Source of the DNA: Voacanga thouarsii
Taxonomy: Eukaryota > Streptophyta > Magnoliopsida > Gentianales > Apocynaceae
DNA length: 64,000 nt
Direction: 5' to 3'
Assembly: GCA_026120185.1 (NCBI GenBank)
Contig: JANUWF010001719.1
Coordinates: 1,302,001 to 1,366,000 of the forward strand
The notes under the pieces were generated by a model. That model saw only the letters and a list, made by a program, of their open reading frames with translations, was not told the DNA's origin and ran no database searches. Each line of letters starts with the position of its first letter. Position 1 is the first letter of the stretch. The translations under genes and the position numbers were made by a program. Below are positions 11,966 to 22,357 of the stretch, piece after piece.

Positions 11966-13179
11966 CTAATATAAATAAATCATATTGACTAAGTGGTACT
12001 TCGCTAGTTGATGTAGTAGTCCGAAGAAAAAGTACACAAAATCATTAAAATCATAGTCATTACATGTTTTATGTAATAAAAAAGTAATATACCTAACATT
12101 GTCGCTCAATAGCTCCTTACACCCTTTTTTATTATGGCCTTTTTCCCAACAATTTGAACAACATATAATTGTTCCAATTCTACTAACCAAGTTAGATGTA
12201 AATTGTTTCTTGGGCTCATCCTTTCTCTTCCTTTTGTTTTGTTTTTGGTCTTCCACGAGGATTCTTTGGAGCTAATGGTGGCAAAATATGGACATAGTTA
12301 GTTTTCTTTCATTCATGAGGACCATTTATTGGATGCAAAGCGTGGTTGTATGTCTTCATGTAAGATTCTTGATTGTAGCATGTATGGATATAGTCATTGG
12401 GATCGCCTCTATTATGCCAAATTGTAGCACACACATGGGGACATGGTATATTCTAGTAACCTGCTAATACCTACAAGAGCACGTTCTTTTCTTCAAATCA
12501 ACTACAAACCTCATTCTCCCTTTCTTTATTTCATAGCCATTCTCACAATAGTTCACTATTTGCCAACCTATGCCTTCTTCTTTGCTAGCATCAAACTTTT
12601 CCTTTACTAATGGACCATAATTTTGGGTCCATTTACTTCCAGCCAACCTTTTATTTTGAATCCTCACCATTGTCTACTCCCAAATATCCTCCAACATAGT
12701 TATAATGCATTTATTCCTTGTATCTAAAATAATTGAGTTGAAGCTTTCAAATGCATTATTATCAATCATATCACACTTGCACACTTGCAGTGTTCACCAA
12801 AAAATGCCTTTGTCCACTATTTAGGCTGCTTATCCTTCTTCATCAATTCTTTAGCACTCTCTTTATCTTTCTTTCCCAATAAACTAACTTTATTCTCCCA
12901 TTCCATTTCTATTGTTGCTTTCACTGAAGCTTTCAAATGCATTATTATCAATCATATCACACTTGCAGTGTTCACCAAAAAATGCCTTTGTCCACTATTT
13001 AGGCTGCTTATCCTTCTTCATCAATTCTTTAGCACTCTCTTTATCTTTCTTTCCCAATAAACTAACTTTATTCTCCCATTCCATTTCTATTGTTGCTTTC
13101 ACAATTTACCAAAAACAATAGTCATAAGTCTTGGCCTTTTTCCTTCCTGACCAATTGGCAAAAACATGTCTAGCACAGT
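11966..13179 (-). pseudogene. MULE transposase C-terminal half, truncated copy
   Basis: Minus-strand remains of a Mutator-like transposase. At 12464-12670 lies the part leading to the SWIM zinc finger, ending VDLKKRTCSCRY, with a degenerate ...CHV-like continuation. At 11966-12256 is a basic segment RKRKDEPKKQ followed by the CCHC zinc knuckle CSNCWEKGHNKKGC. Upstream (12700-13179) are decayed pieces of the region between the catalytic core and SWIM. The catalytic DDE core itself is missing here because the sequence breaks at 13179, where viral DNA begins. The same sequence with its N-terminal half is present at 30567-33398. Confidence 0.85.
12740..13102. repeat. Tandem duplication inside repeat copy A
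   Basis: A unit starting GAAGCTTTCAAATGCATTA occurs at 12740-12925 (186 bp) and again at 12926-13102 (177 bp; it lacks 9 bp of ACACTTGCA). The other copy of the direct repeat has only one unit, at about 31343-31528. So the duplication arose in copy A only, or was lost from copy B. Confidence 0.93.
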
Positions 13180-13202
13180 ATCATTATGTCTAGCACACTT
13201 TC

Positions 13203-14673
13203 ATGTTTACCCTCACCCAGCATTTCGTAGGAAACCCTCAACAATTAGCAGACAGAAGTTCTGAAATCCTCACTAATCTAACTTGTCCTAAACTTCATGA
13301 TTTTAGATGGTATAAAGATATGTTTTTACAAAAGGTTATGTTAAGAACAGATTGTCACCATGCGTTCTGGAAAGAACGATTTATTTCAGGATTACCTCCC
13401 TTATTTGCAGAAAAAGTTAGGCAAAAGCTAAAAGTAGATTTTGGTAATGAAATTCCTTATGATTATTTAACATATGGGCAATTAATCAGTTTTATAAACC
13501 AAACAGGTGCAGATCTCTGCACAGATCTAAAATTGAAAAACCAGATGGAATCCTATCATAAAAAATCTAAAAAGGAATTAGGTAATTTCTGTGAAATATT
13601 TGGATTTTCCCCAATAAGTCCACCATCTAAAAAATTAAAAAAGGACAAGAAACGAAACTTTAAAAAAGATAGAAAAGAAAGGACTTTTAAGCCTTTTAAA
13701 AGAAAAGAAAAGTCTTCCAAAACCACTATTAAATGTTATTTCTGTGGAAAAAGAGGACACAAAGCAGATGAATGTAAATTTAAAGCTAAAAAGAAAAAAC
13801 AAGTTAATCAGCTTTCCCTACCAAAAGATACTTTAGATCAAATCAACCAGATCCTTGATCAATATGATTCTCCTCTTTCATCAGACAGTAGTAACAGTGA
13901 CACAGAAGACGTTTATGAAATCCAAGAAAAATCCTCTGAATCAGAATCAGATACACAGTCTTCTTGCGATTGTACAGGCTTATGTACTTGTGCAATTGGA
14001 GAACTTTGTATGATTAGCAACAAACAGCATAGCCAACTTAATGTAATAACTAGAGCAAATAAAGAACTCTTCTTTGAACTCTTAGATCATATTCAAGATG
14101 AAACAGTTAAAAGAGAATATTTGTTAAAAGTTAAAGATTTAGTTCTTAATCCAAAAGTACAAGTAGAACCCTATAATCTAAGAGAAGTATTTGATAAATT
14201 TAAAGGAAAACAGAAAGAAGAATCTTCTACTTCTATGAATGAATTAAAATTAGAAATTAAAGAACTTAAACAAGAAGTTAAATGGTTAAAGGAACAGAAT
14301 GATCAAAGAATTTTCGATATTAATCAGATCAATACAGAAATAGTAAAACAAAAATTCGATAAACCCTTAATTGATCCAGCTTCATTATCTGATGGAGAAG
14401 AAACAGAACAAAATAATCCAGATTACATTTCAGCCATTTCTCAAATTACTTTCCAAAAATGGTATATTCCAATCCTTCTTAAAATCGGAGACTTCTCAAT
14501 TCAGTTAGTAGCCCTTCTTGATTCCGGAGCAGATCAAAATTGCATCTGTGAAGGATTAATCCCTACCAAATATTTAGAGAAAACAGGTTCTAAGTTATAC
14601 TCTGCTGCTGGACAACAGTTAAGTATCAGATATAAATTATCTAATGCCCATATCTGTAATAAACAGTTTTGCT
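13203..14673 (+). pseudogene. EPRV-1 coat protein to protease fragment
   Basis: An open plus-strand frame that begins inside the coat protein (first methionine at 13203 is internal) and continues into protease. The N-terminal part has the coat-protein core with KLHDFRWYKDMFLQK and HHAFWKERFISGLPP. A lysine-rich block follows. The zinc knuckle CYFCGKRGHKADEC is at about 13734-13775. A serine- and acid-rich stretch and a cysteine cluster CDCTGLCTC come next, then a predicted coiled coil (repeated LKLEIKELKQEVKWL pattern). The protease active site is LLDSGAD at about 14515. Coat protein packages the genome and protease matures the polyprotein. The frame is cut at 14673, where an inverted coat-protein piece is joined, so the last viral residues are followed by antisense-derived residues until the stop near 14805. 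Confidence 0.9.
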
Positions 14674-14945
14674 TAAAAGTCCTTTCTTTTCTATCTTTTT
14701 TAAAGTTTCGTTTCTTGTCCTTTTTTAATTTTTTAGATGGTGGACTTATTGGGGAAAATCCAAATATTTCACAGAAATTACCTAATTCCTTTTTAGATTT
14801 TTTATGATAGGATTCCATCTGGTTTTTCAATTTTAGATCTGTGCAGAGATCTGCACCTGTTTGGTTTATAAAACTGATTAATTGCCCATATGTTAAATAA
14901 TCATAAGGAATTTCATTACCAAAATCTACTTTTAGCTTTTGCCTA
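14674..14945 (-). pseudogene. EPRV-1 inverted coat-protein fragment
   Basis: Reads on the minus strand as the coat-protein segment from FGNEIPYDYL through MESYHKKSKKELGNF to the basic KKDRKERTFK. It duplicates plus-strand sequence at about 13435-13690 in inverted orientation. Its right junction shares CTAA with the next piece. Exactly this segment is absent from the minus-strand copy at 22141-22358. Confidence 0.9.
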
Positions 14946-15138
14946 AATCAAACATTCCTTTTTCATAAATTTTATCAAATTTTTCTATTGGCAAGTTCCA
15001 ATTCATAAGTCTAGATTCAACTCTATCTAGTTGGGAACTGACTTCTAAATCATTAACTGAATCTATGTCGATATCTGAAAGGTTTGCGGCCATGGGAGTA
15101 GGAAGATTACTTTCTTTCTCTTTACCTTTGCAATGAGT
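14943..15138 (-). pseudogene. EPRV-1 leader end and movement-protein N-terminus
   Basis: On the minus strand this holds about 46 nt of leader, the true ORF1 start (ATG at about 15092, MAANLSDIDIDS...) and about 50 codons to the IEKFDKIYEKGMF region. The homologous start in EPRV-2 (MASSSNLSDIDVE at 56269) supports this as the native initiation codon. This is the only place in EPRV-1 where the ORF1 start survives. The piece ends abruptly at 15138, where plus-strand pol begins. Confidence 0.85.
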
Positions 15139-16898
15139 AATCTTAGGAACCCCATTCCTTACCCAGATTTACCCCTTCAGTGTAGACCAACATGGAGTCC
15201 ACACAGAAATAGGATCAGTACCAAGTTACTTTTTCCTTCTTACAGTCTCCACTCACCAAAGATGTCAATCTCCTCAAAAGAAAGATTCTTTGTCGTGAGC
15301 AACAGATAGCTTTTATAAAAGAAGATATAAAGTATACTAGAATCCAAAATCAGCTTCAGCTAAAGGACATTCAAAATAAAATAGAATCCATCCGTAAAGA
15401 TTTTGAAAAAGAAATTTGCTCAGATGTCCCCACAGCTTTTTGGGAACGTAAAAAGCATATTGTCAGCCTACCATACATTGATGATTTTGAAGAATCAATG
15501 ATACCCACTAAAGCTCGACCTATCCAGATGAATCAGGAATTAGTTGAACATTGTAAATCAGAAATCTCAGATTTATTACAAAAAGCATTAATTAGAGAAT
15601 CTAGATCGCCTTGGTCCTGTTCTGCCTTTTATGTTAATAACAATGCAGAAAAAGAAAGAGGTGTTCCTAGATTAGTCATCAACTATAAGCCGTTAAACAA
15701 AGTTTTAAAATGGATACGGTATCCTATTCCTAACAAACGCGATTTGTTGAAAAGAACCTATAAAGCAGTCATTTATAGTAAATTTGATATGAAATCAGGA
15801 TTTTGGCAAATTCAGATTACAGAAGAAGATAGATATAAAACAGCTTTTAATGTTCCATTTGGTCAATACGAATGGAATGTCATGCCTTTCGGCTTAAAGA
15901 ATGCACCCAGCGAATTTCAAAAGGTAATGAATGATATTTTTAACCCATATACCGCCTTTACAATAGTATACATTGATGATGTTTTAATCTTCAGTGAATC
16001 TTTTGAACAGCACCTTAAACATCTCCGTCTTTTTCGCGAAATAATCACGAAAAATGGGCTGGTAGTGAGTGCATCTAAACTCAAACTTTGCCAGACCAAA
16101 ATCAGATTTCTAGGTCATAATTTAACTCAGGGTACATATCAGCCAATCTGTAGAGCAATTGAATTTGCAGAAAAATTTCCAGATGAAATTAAGGATAAAA
16201 CTCAGCTTCAAAGGTTTCTAGGATGTTTAAATTACATCTCAGATTTTATACCTAACCTCAGAATCATCTGTGAACCCTTATACAAAAGATTAAGAAAAGA
16301 TCCAATCCCTTGGGGATTAGAGCAAACTCAAACTGTCAAGAAAATCAAACAGATAGTCAAAAGACTTCCTTGTCTAGGAATCCCAGATCCAACAGCATTC
16401 ATGATTGTTGAAACAGATGCATCAGATTTAGGTTATGGTGGTATTCTCAAACAAAGAAAACCTAATTCTTCATCAGAACAGTTAGTCAGATTTCATTCAG
16501 GTATTTGGCTATCAAGCCAAAAGAATTACAGCACTATCAAAAAAGAAATTCTTGCAATAGTTTTATGCATTTCCAAATTCCAAGATGATTTAATCAATCA
16601 AAAGTTTTTACTTAGAATTGATTGTAAAGCTGCAAAAGATGTTTTACAAAAAGATGTAAAAAATCTAGTGTCAAAACAGATCTTTGCCAGATGGCAAGCA
16701 CTCCTTTCCAGCTTTGATTTTGAAATAGAATTTATCAAAGGAGAAAACAATTCCCTTCCCGATTTCTTAACCGAGAGAATTTCTTCAAGGACGAACATGA
16801 CATTTAACACAGTATTCAACACTGTGATGAGTACCGCTTTAATGCTGGAGCTCATTCTATCCGCCTATAAATACCCGCTTCAATCAGCAATATCTGGC
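15139..16898 (+). pseudogene. EPRV-1 protease end, reverse transcriptase and RNase H (plus copy)
   Basis: The plus-strand frame from about 15498 runs 539 codons through pol and on into ORF2. RT motifs in order: RPIQMNQELVEHCKSEI, WSCSAFYVNN, RLVINYKPLNK, YSKFDMKSGFWQIQI, FNVPFGQYEWNVMPFGLKNA, and the catalytic YIDDV near 15970. RNase H begins VETDASDLGYGG at about 16410, with RIDCKAAKDV and a C-terminal ARWQALLSSFDFEIEFIKG. It would copy viral RNA to DNA and remove the RNA. The 5' end is cut inside protease and a frameshift at about 15225-15240 separates it from the rest. There is no stop between RNase H and ORF2. The reading frame is otherwise intact, which marks a young integration. Confidence 0.92.
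16866..16873 (+). promoter_or_regulatory. TATAAATA box just upstream of EPRV-1 ORF2
   Basis: TATAAATA, 33 nt before the ORF2 ATG. It recurs as TATTTATA on the minus copies (19976-19983 and 27899-27906). EPRV-2 has the same octamer 37 nt before its ORF2 ATG. Both are preceded by GAGCTCA. It is a candidate internal promoter for a subgenomic ORF2 RNA. Confidence 0.45.
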
Positions 16899-17519
16899 AT
16901 GGATCAACAACCGAAGTTTAAACCTCCCACATACAACTTCATGGATTACATAGATGCTTGGTACAATTTTATGTACCTCCGCGATCTCACACACACCTGG
17001 TTTGTCAAATATGGCAAAGAGGCAATCGGTCCTATCCAGAGATGGTACTATGCCTGGTGGAAGACCTTTGGTGGAAGCAAATCCACTTTATCCAATCGAG
17101 AATTTGCAAAAGTTTAACCAATTTGTAGTAGAAAGTCAAATTCAGGGATTAACTACGAACAACCAGACTTTGTAAATTTTATATTGAAAAGAAAATATGT
17201 TTTGTATTAGGATGGGGCTATAAGCTCGATCAAATTGAAAATGTAAAGTATCTCGCAGAGAGATAAGAGTCGAGGATGGACTCCGGTCCCTAAGCCGAGA
17301 TCGGAAAGAACAAGATGCTCGGTCCTCCTCAAGCAAAGGCAAAAAGAAAATCGAGTAAAGCAATTGCAACTCCAATTGCAACTTTTACGACAACAGCTTC
17401 AACAAGCAGATGATGATGAAAGTGACTCGGAGTCACAGCCAGAATACAGCCTGTATGAAAATGGAGATATGGACAATCCATCCGGTATTGCTCAAGCATA
17501 CCTTTGTCAGAGTCCATAA
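16899..17519 (+). pseudogene. EPRV-1 ORF2, internally deleted copy
   Basis: Starts MDQQPKF and then jumps straight to PPTYNFMDYIDAWYNF. The two parts share AAGTTTA/AGTTTAAA at the joint, and about 190 codons present in the copy at 18758-19949 are missing. It continues through THTWFVKYGKEAI and WYYAWWKTFGG. It then shifts frame around 17095-17345, where many differences from the sister copies fall at CAG/CTG sites. It ends with the acidic tail and the conserved AYLCQSP before TAA at 17517-17519. The function of this second ORF is unknown. Comparison of three copies here and two in EPRV-2 shows it is a real, conserved viral protein. Confidence 0.85.
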
Positions 17520-17998
17520 TGGTGAGGCTCCACACCAAAAGCAAAAGAAAGAAAAGGACCTATCGAGCTTTTCCAACGATCACAAAAGCTACATGACATT
17601 ATTCGGACGTCATTGCAAAATTATTCATTTAACAATGACACATGGTGGACCCCTCTACTCAAGACGACTCTTGGAGCCATTCTTCATGATGGCCGACAAC
17701 ATCATTCCATCCTCCACAGAAGTGGACCACACAACAATAATGCAGACTTCAATCAGAGAAACCTACTCCCTCGCTGCCTATATAAGACAGCATGTTATTG
17801 ATGATATGCAGACTCATACAGCATTAAATCCTTCAGAGAGTGAAGACGCCCTCTACCTAGATATTTGTTCTACTTGTTTCAGTTTTAAAACCCTTGTACT
17901 TCAATCAGATTGAGTGAGAAAACTCTCAAATTTAGTGTTCAAATAAAATAGTTTTATCAGCAATTATCAGCAATATATCCTGGGTCTCAAATTGGTAT
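17520..17998 (+). promoter_or_regulatory. EPRV-1 intergenic promoter, plus copy
   Basis: Noncoding stretch between ORF2 and the primer site. It contains an as-1-like pair TGACATTATTCGGACGTCA at 17594-17612 (two TGAC/GTCA half-sites), TATATAAG at 17779-17786 and the polyadenylation signal AATAAA at 17942-17947, about 156 nt after the TATA box. That order (TATA, short gap, AATAAA, primer site) is the normal arrangement for the terminally redundant pararetroviral RNA. It ends in TTGGTAT (17992-17998), the first bases of a tRNA-Met primer site, where the viral sequence breaks. Confidence 0.8.
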
Positions 17999-18286
17999 AT
18001 TGATTTTAGTGGAGAAATCCCTAAGGTACATTATGAAGAAAACGTAAGTGTTAAGTCAGGAAGCCCTACCCAATCAGAAATGAATATGCCTAATATGCCT
18101 TTTTCTCTAATGGTCTTAACTTCTGAAAAAGATTTTACCCTTGACAAAAATTTCCTTCGTAAATTATGGAATAGACCTTGTAACAAAATAAAGTGTAAAT
18201 GGTATTTTGCAACAGTTTCTGAACCAGAAAGAGCTACACTCTTACAAAAATATTATTCTGACCAGATTAGGATGAAACAACATTTA
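17999..18286 (+). pseudogene. EPRV-1 ORF1 linker fragment (between movement and coat proteins)
   Basis: A 288-bp plus-strand piece that corresponds to residues after the movement domain. It has FSGEIPKVHYEENVSVKSG, then FTLDKNFLRKLWNRPCNK and FATVSEPERATLLQKYYSDQ. The same segment is in the long minus frame at about 23650-23930. It forms the spacer between the two inverted intergenic regions. Both of its ends join sequence at the primer-binding-site end of the viral genome. Confidence 0.88.
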
Positions 18287-18757
18287 ATTTGAGACCCAGG
18301 ATATATTGCTGATAATTGCTGATAAAACTATTTTATTTGAACACTAAATTTGAGAGTTTTCTCACTCAATCTGATTGAAGTACAAGGGTTTTAAAACTGA
18401 AACAAGTAGAACAAATATCTAGGTAGAGGGCGTCTTCACTCTCTGAAGGATTTAATGGTGTATGAGTCTGCATATCATCAATAACATGCTGTCTTATATA
18501 GGCAGCGAGGGAGTAGGTTTCTCTGATTGAAGTCTGCATTATTGTTGTGTGGTCCACTTCTGTGGAGGATGGAATGATGTTGTCGGCCATCATGAAGAAT
18601 GGCTCCAAGAGTCGTCTTGAGTAGAGGGGTCCACCATGTGCTGCTGTTAAATGAATAATTTTGCAGTACGTCTGAATAATGTCATGTAGCTTTTGTGACT
18701 GTTGGAAAAGCTGATAGGTCCTTTTCTTTCTTTTGCTTTTGGTGTGGAGCCTCACCA
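18287..18757 (-). promoter_or_regulatory. EPRV-1 intergenic promoter, first minus copy
   Basis: An inverted, nearly identical copy of 17520-17992. The TATA box reads CTTATATA at 18493-18500 and the polyadenylation signal TTTATT at 18332-18337 (both reversed). It points leftwards, towards the plus copy, across a spacer of about 290 bp. The viral sequence stops at CTCAAATT, immediately before the primer site. Confidence 0.8.
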
Positions 18758-19949
18758 TTATGGACTCTGACAAAGGTATGCTTGAGCAATACCGGATGGA
18801 TTGTCCATATCTCCATTTTCATACAGGCTGTATTCTGGCTGTGACTCCGAGTCACTTTCATCATCATCTGCTTGTTGAAGCTGTTGCTGTAAAAGTTGCA
18901 ATTGGAGTTGCAATTCTGTTTTACTGATTTTCTTTTTGCCTTTGCTTGAGGAGGACTGAGCATCTTGTTCTTTCTGATCTGGCTTAGGGACTGGAGTCCA
19001 TCCCTTGACTCTTATCTCTCTACAGAGATACTTTACATTTTCAATTTGATCGAGCTTATAGCCCCATCCTAATACAAAACATATTTTCTTTTCAATATAA
19101 AATTTACAAAGTCTGGTTGTTCGTAGTTAATCCCTGAATTTGACTTTCTACTACAAATTGGTTAAACTTTTGCAAATTCTGACTGGATAAAGTGGATTTG
19201 CTTCCACCAAAGGTCTTCCACCAGGCATAGTACCATCTCGGGATAGGACTGATTGCCTCTTTGCCATATTTGACAAACCAGGTGTGTGTGAGATCGCGGA
19301 GGTACATAAAATTGTACCAAGCATCTATGTAATCCATGAAGTTGTATGTGGGAGGTTTAAAGGATGTTTTGAACTGAATGGGAGTATAGATACCGGTGAC
19401 TGGCCAAGTGTTTAGGTCAAGGATTTTCATAATCCTACATTTGGAGTAAGCAATGCCTTTATCGGTTCTGTTCATGTTTCTTTCATGTTCAAATTCAATT
19501 GAACCTGTTGCAAAAAGGATGTGTTCATAGTAAAGACGGGTTTTCTGGGGTTCTGCTTTGAAAATATGGTTAGACTGACGGTAAGCTTCTGGGTGTATCT
19601 TGGTGACTAACTCTCTCTCCGGAAGAGTTGTTAATTCTCTGGGAAGGGCTAAGATTGGAATGACTGTTTTTGGGAGGAATTCAAACTTTTCTTTTGCTGC
19701 AAAAAGGGTTGGCTTTTCTGGTTTATTGGGTGTTTTTGGAACTACTGCTTCCTTGAAGGAAGTAGGGGTTGGAGTAGTATAGAAGGACAAATCTGTTTTT
19801 TGAGTTTCTGTATTCTTTGAAGAAGCTGGGTTGAAGAGATCCATTGTGAGCGGTGACTTGCTCATTGGATTTAATGGAAGAGGGGGAAAAGAACCAAGGA
19901 CTGAAAATCGATTACCTTGTGGAGGTCTAAACTTCGGTTGTTGATCCAT
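18758..19949 (-). pseudogene. EPRV-1 ORF2, longest copy
   Basis: Starts MDQQPKFRPPQGNRFSVLG (ATG 19947-19949) and ends AYLCQSP before the stop at 18758-18760. It is nearly 400 codons long. The N-terminal third is proline- and serine-rich. The central domain has HPEAYRQSNHIF, EHILFATGSIEFEHERN, DLNTWPVTGIYTPIQ, FMDYIDAWYNF and an aromatic WYYAWWKTFGG. The C-terminal part has GWGYKLDQIENVKYLCREI, a basic KGKKKISK patch and an acidic tail. One frame break near 19100 lies at a CTG/CAG pair that reads differently in the sister copy at 25580. I do not recognise a function. It occupies the second-ORF position of florendovirus-like genomes. Confidence 0.85.
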
Positions 19950-22140
19950 GCCAGATATTGTTGATTGAAGCGGGTATTTATAGGCGGATAGAATGAGCTC
20001 CAGCATTAAAGCGGTACTCATCACAGTGTTGAATACTGTGTTAAATGTCATGTTCGTCCTTGAAGAAATTCTCTCGGTTAAGAAATCGGGAAGGGAATTG
20101 TTTTCTCCTTTGATAAATTCTATTTCAAAATCAAAGCTGGAAAGGAGTGCTTGCCATCTGGCAAAGATCTGTTTTGACACTAGATTTTTTACATCTTTTT
20201 GTAAAACATCTTTTGCAGCTTTACAATCAATTCTAAGTAAAAACTTTTGATTGATTAAATCATCTTGGAATTTGGAAATGCATAAAACTATTGCAAGAAT
20301 TTCTTTTTTGATAGTGCCTGTAATTCTTTTGGCTTGATAGCCAAATACCGGAATGAAATCGACTAACTGTTCTGATGAAGAATTAGGTTTTCTTTGTTTG
20401 AGAATACCACCATAACCTAAATCTGATGCATCTGTTTCAACAATCATGAATGCTGTTGGATCTGGGATTCCTAGACAAGGAAGTCTTTTGACTATCTGTT
20501 TGATTTTCTTGACAGTTTGAGTTTGCTCTAATCCCCAAGGGATTGGATCTTTTCTTAATCTTTTGTATAAGGGTTCACAGATGATTCCGAGGTTAGGTAT
20601 AAAATCCGAGATGTAATTTAAACATCCTAGAAACCTTTGAAGTCGAGTTTTATCCTTAATTTCATCCGGAAATTTTTCTGGCAAATTCAATTGCTCTACG
20701 ATTGGCTGATATGTACCCTGAGTTAAATTATGACCTAGAAATCTGATTTTGGTCTGGCAAAGTTTGAGTTTAGATGCACTCACTACCAGCCCATTTTTCG
20801 TGATTATTTCGCGAAAAAGACGGAGATGTTTAAGGTGCTGTTCAAAAGATTCACTGAAGATTAAAACATCATCAATGTATACTATTGTAAAGGCGGTATA
20901 TGGGTTAAAAATATCATTCATTACCTTTTGAAATTCGCTGGGTGCATTCTTTAAGCCGAAAGGCATGACATTCCATTCGTATTGACCAAATGGAACATTA
21001 AAAGCTGTTTTATATCTATCTTCTTCTGTAATCTGAATTTGCCAAAATCCTGATTTCATATCAAATTTACTATAAATGACTGCTTTATAGGTTCTTTTCA
21101 ACAAATCGCGTTTGTTAGGAATAGGATACCGTATCCATTTTAAAACTTTGTTTAACGGCTTATAGTTGATGACTAATCTAGGAACACCTCTTTCTTTTTC
21201 TGCATTGTTATTAACATAAAAGGCAGAACAGGACCAAGGCGATCTAGATTCTCTAATTAATGCTTTTTGTAATAAATCTGAGATTTCTGATTTACAATGT
21301 TCAACTAATTCCTGATTCATCTGGATAGGTCGAGCTTTAGTGGGTATCATTGATTCTTCAAAATCATCAATGTATGGTAGGCTGACAATATGCTTTTTAC
21401 GTTCCCAAAAAGCTGTGGGGACATCTGAGCAAATTTCTTTTTCAAAATCTTTACGGATGGATTCTATTTTATTTTGAATGTCCTTTAGTCGAAGTCGATT
21501 TTGGATTCTAGTATACTTTATATCTTCTTTTATAAAAGCTATCTGTTGCTCACGACAAAGAATCTTTCTTTTGAGGAGATTGACATCTTTGGTGAGTGGA
21601 CACTGTAAGAAGGAAAAAGTAACTGGTACTGATCCTATTTCTGTGTGGACTCCATGTTGGTCTACACTGAAGGGGTAAATCTGGGTAAGGAATGGGGTTC
21701 CTAAGATTATTTCTTGGCTTAAATCTTTAATAATTAAGAAAGAGTTCAGAAAGCAAAACTGTTTATTACAGATATGGGCATTAGATAATTTATATCTGAT
21801 ACTTAACTGTTGTCCAGCAGCAGAGTATAACTTAGAACCTGTTTTCTCTAAATATTTGGTAGGGATTAATCCTTCACAGATGCAATTTTGATCTGCTCCG
21901 GAATCAAGAAGGGCTACTAACTGAATTGAGAAGTCTCCGATTTTAAGAAGGATTGGAATATACCATTTTTGGAAAGTAATTTGAGAAATGGCTGAAATGT
22001 AATCTGGATTATTTTGTTCTGTTTCTTCTCCATCAGATAATGAAGCTGGATCAATTAAGGGTTTATCGAATTTTTGTTTTACTATTTCTGTATTGATCTG
22101 ATTAATATCGAAAATTCTTTGATCATTCTGTTCTTTTAAG
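19950..22140 (-). pseudogene. EPRV-1 protease-RT-RNase H, minus copy in a 1023-codon frame
   Basis: Part of a single open minus-strand frame (22175 to 19104) that runs from before the protease through RT and RNase H into ORF2. The protease has LLDSGADQNCICEGL near 21900. RT has the YIDDV motif near 20880 and FGLKNAPSEFQK. RNase H has VETDASDLGYGG near 20430. Two short stretches differ from the other copies by compensating shifts, around 20640-20700 (after QPI) and 20310-20370 (after SSEQLV). The altered bases lie at CTG/CAG triplets. The upstream end at 22140 is joined to an inverted zinc-knuckle fragment, so coat protein and protease are no longer contiguous. Confidence 0.9.
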
Positions 22141-22357
22141 CCTTTTAAAAGAAAAGAAAAGTCTTCCAAAACCACTATTAAATGTTATTTCTGTGGAAAA
22201 AGAGGACACAAAGCAGATGAATGTAAATTTAAAGCTAAAAAGAAAAAACAAGTTAATCAGCTTTCCCTACCAAAAGATACTTTAGATCAAATCAACCAGA
22301 TCCTTGATCAATATGATTCTCCTCTTTCATCAGACAGTAGTAACAGTGACACAGAAG
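22141..22357 (+). pseudogene. EPRV-1 zinc-knuckle fragment, inverted within the minus copy
   Basis: A 217-bp plus-strand piece from FKRKEKSSKTTIKCYFCGKR through GHKADEC to SSDSSNSDTE. It sits between minus-strand coat protein and minus-strand protease. The left joint shares CTTTTAAG with its neighbour and the right joint ends at ACAGAAG/GAATTTC. The native sequence at both joints is visible at 13690 and 13905. Confidence 0.9.

Larger units (their letters stand above)
11274..13179. repeat. Direct repeat, copy A (MULE sequence left of EPRV-1)
   Basis: From CATTTTCTCTTTAATC at 11274 to TCTAGCACAGT at 13179 this matches 29875-31602 in the same orientation. Only a few scattered substitutions were seen (for example at about 11300 and 12012), plus one extra 177-bp tandem unit in this copy. 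The right copy runs on into the rest of the MULE. The left copy stops abruptly and is followed by filler and viral DNA. Confidence 0.95.

Noticed and set aside
15917..16099. A 60-codon frame found unchanged on the opposite strand of three RT copies (also 20749-20931 and 28672-28854)
   Set aside because: Shadow of the conserved RT coding sequence; the recurrence reflects copy identity.
17410..17913. A 167-codon frame across the end of ORF2 and the promoter
   Set aside because: It overlaps ORF2 in another frame and then the TATA and polyadenylation region; its inverted equivalents at 18366-18963 and 24831-25428 are split, so it is not a consistent gene.
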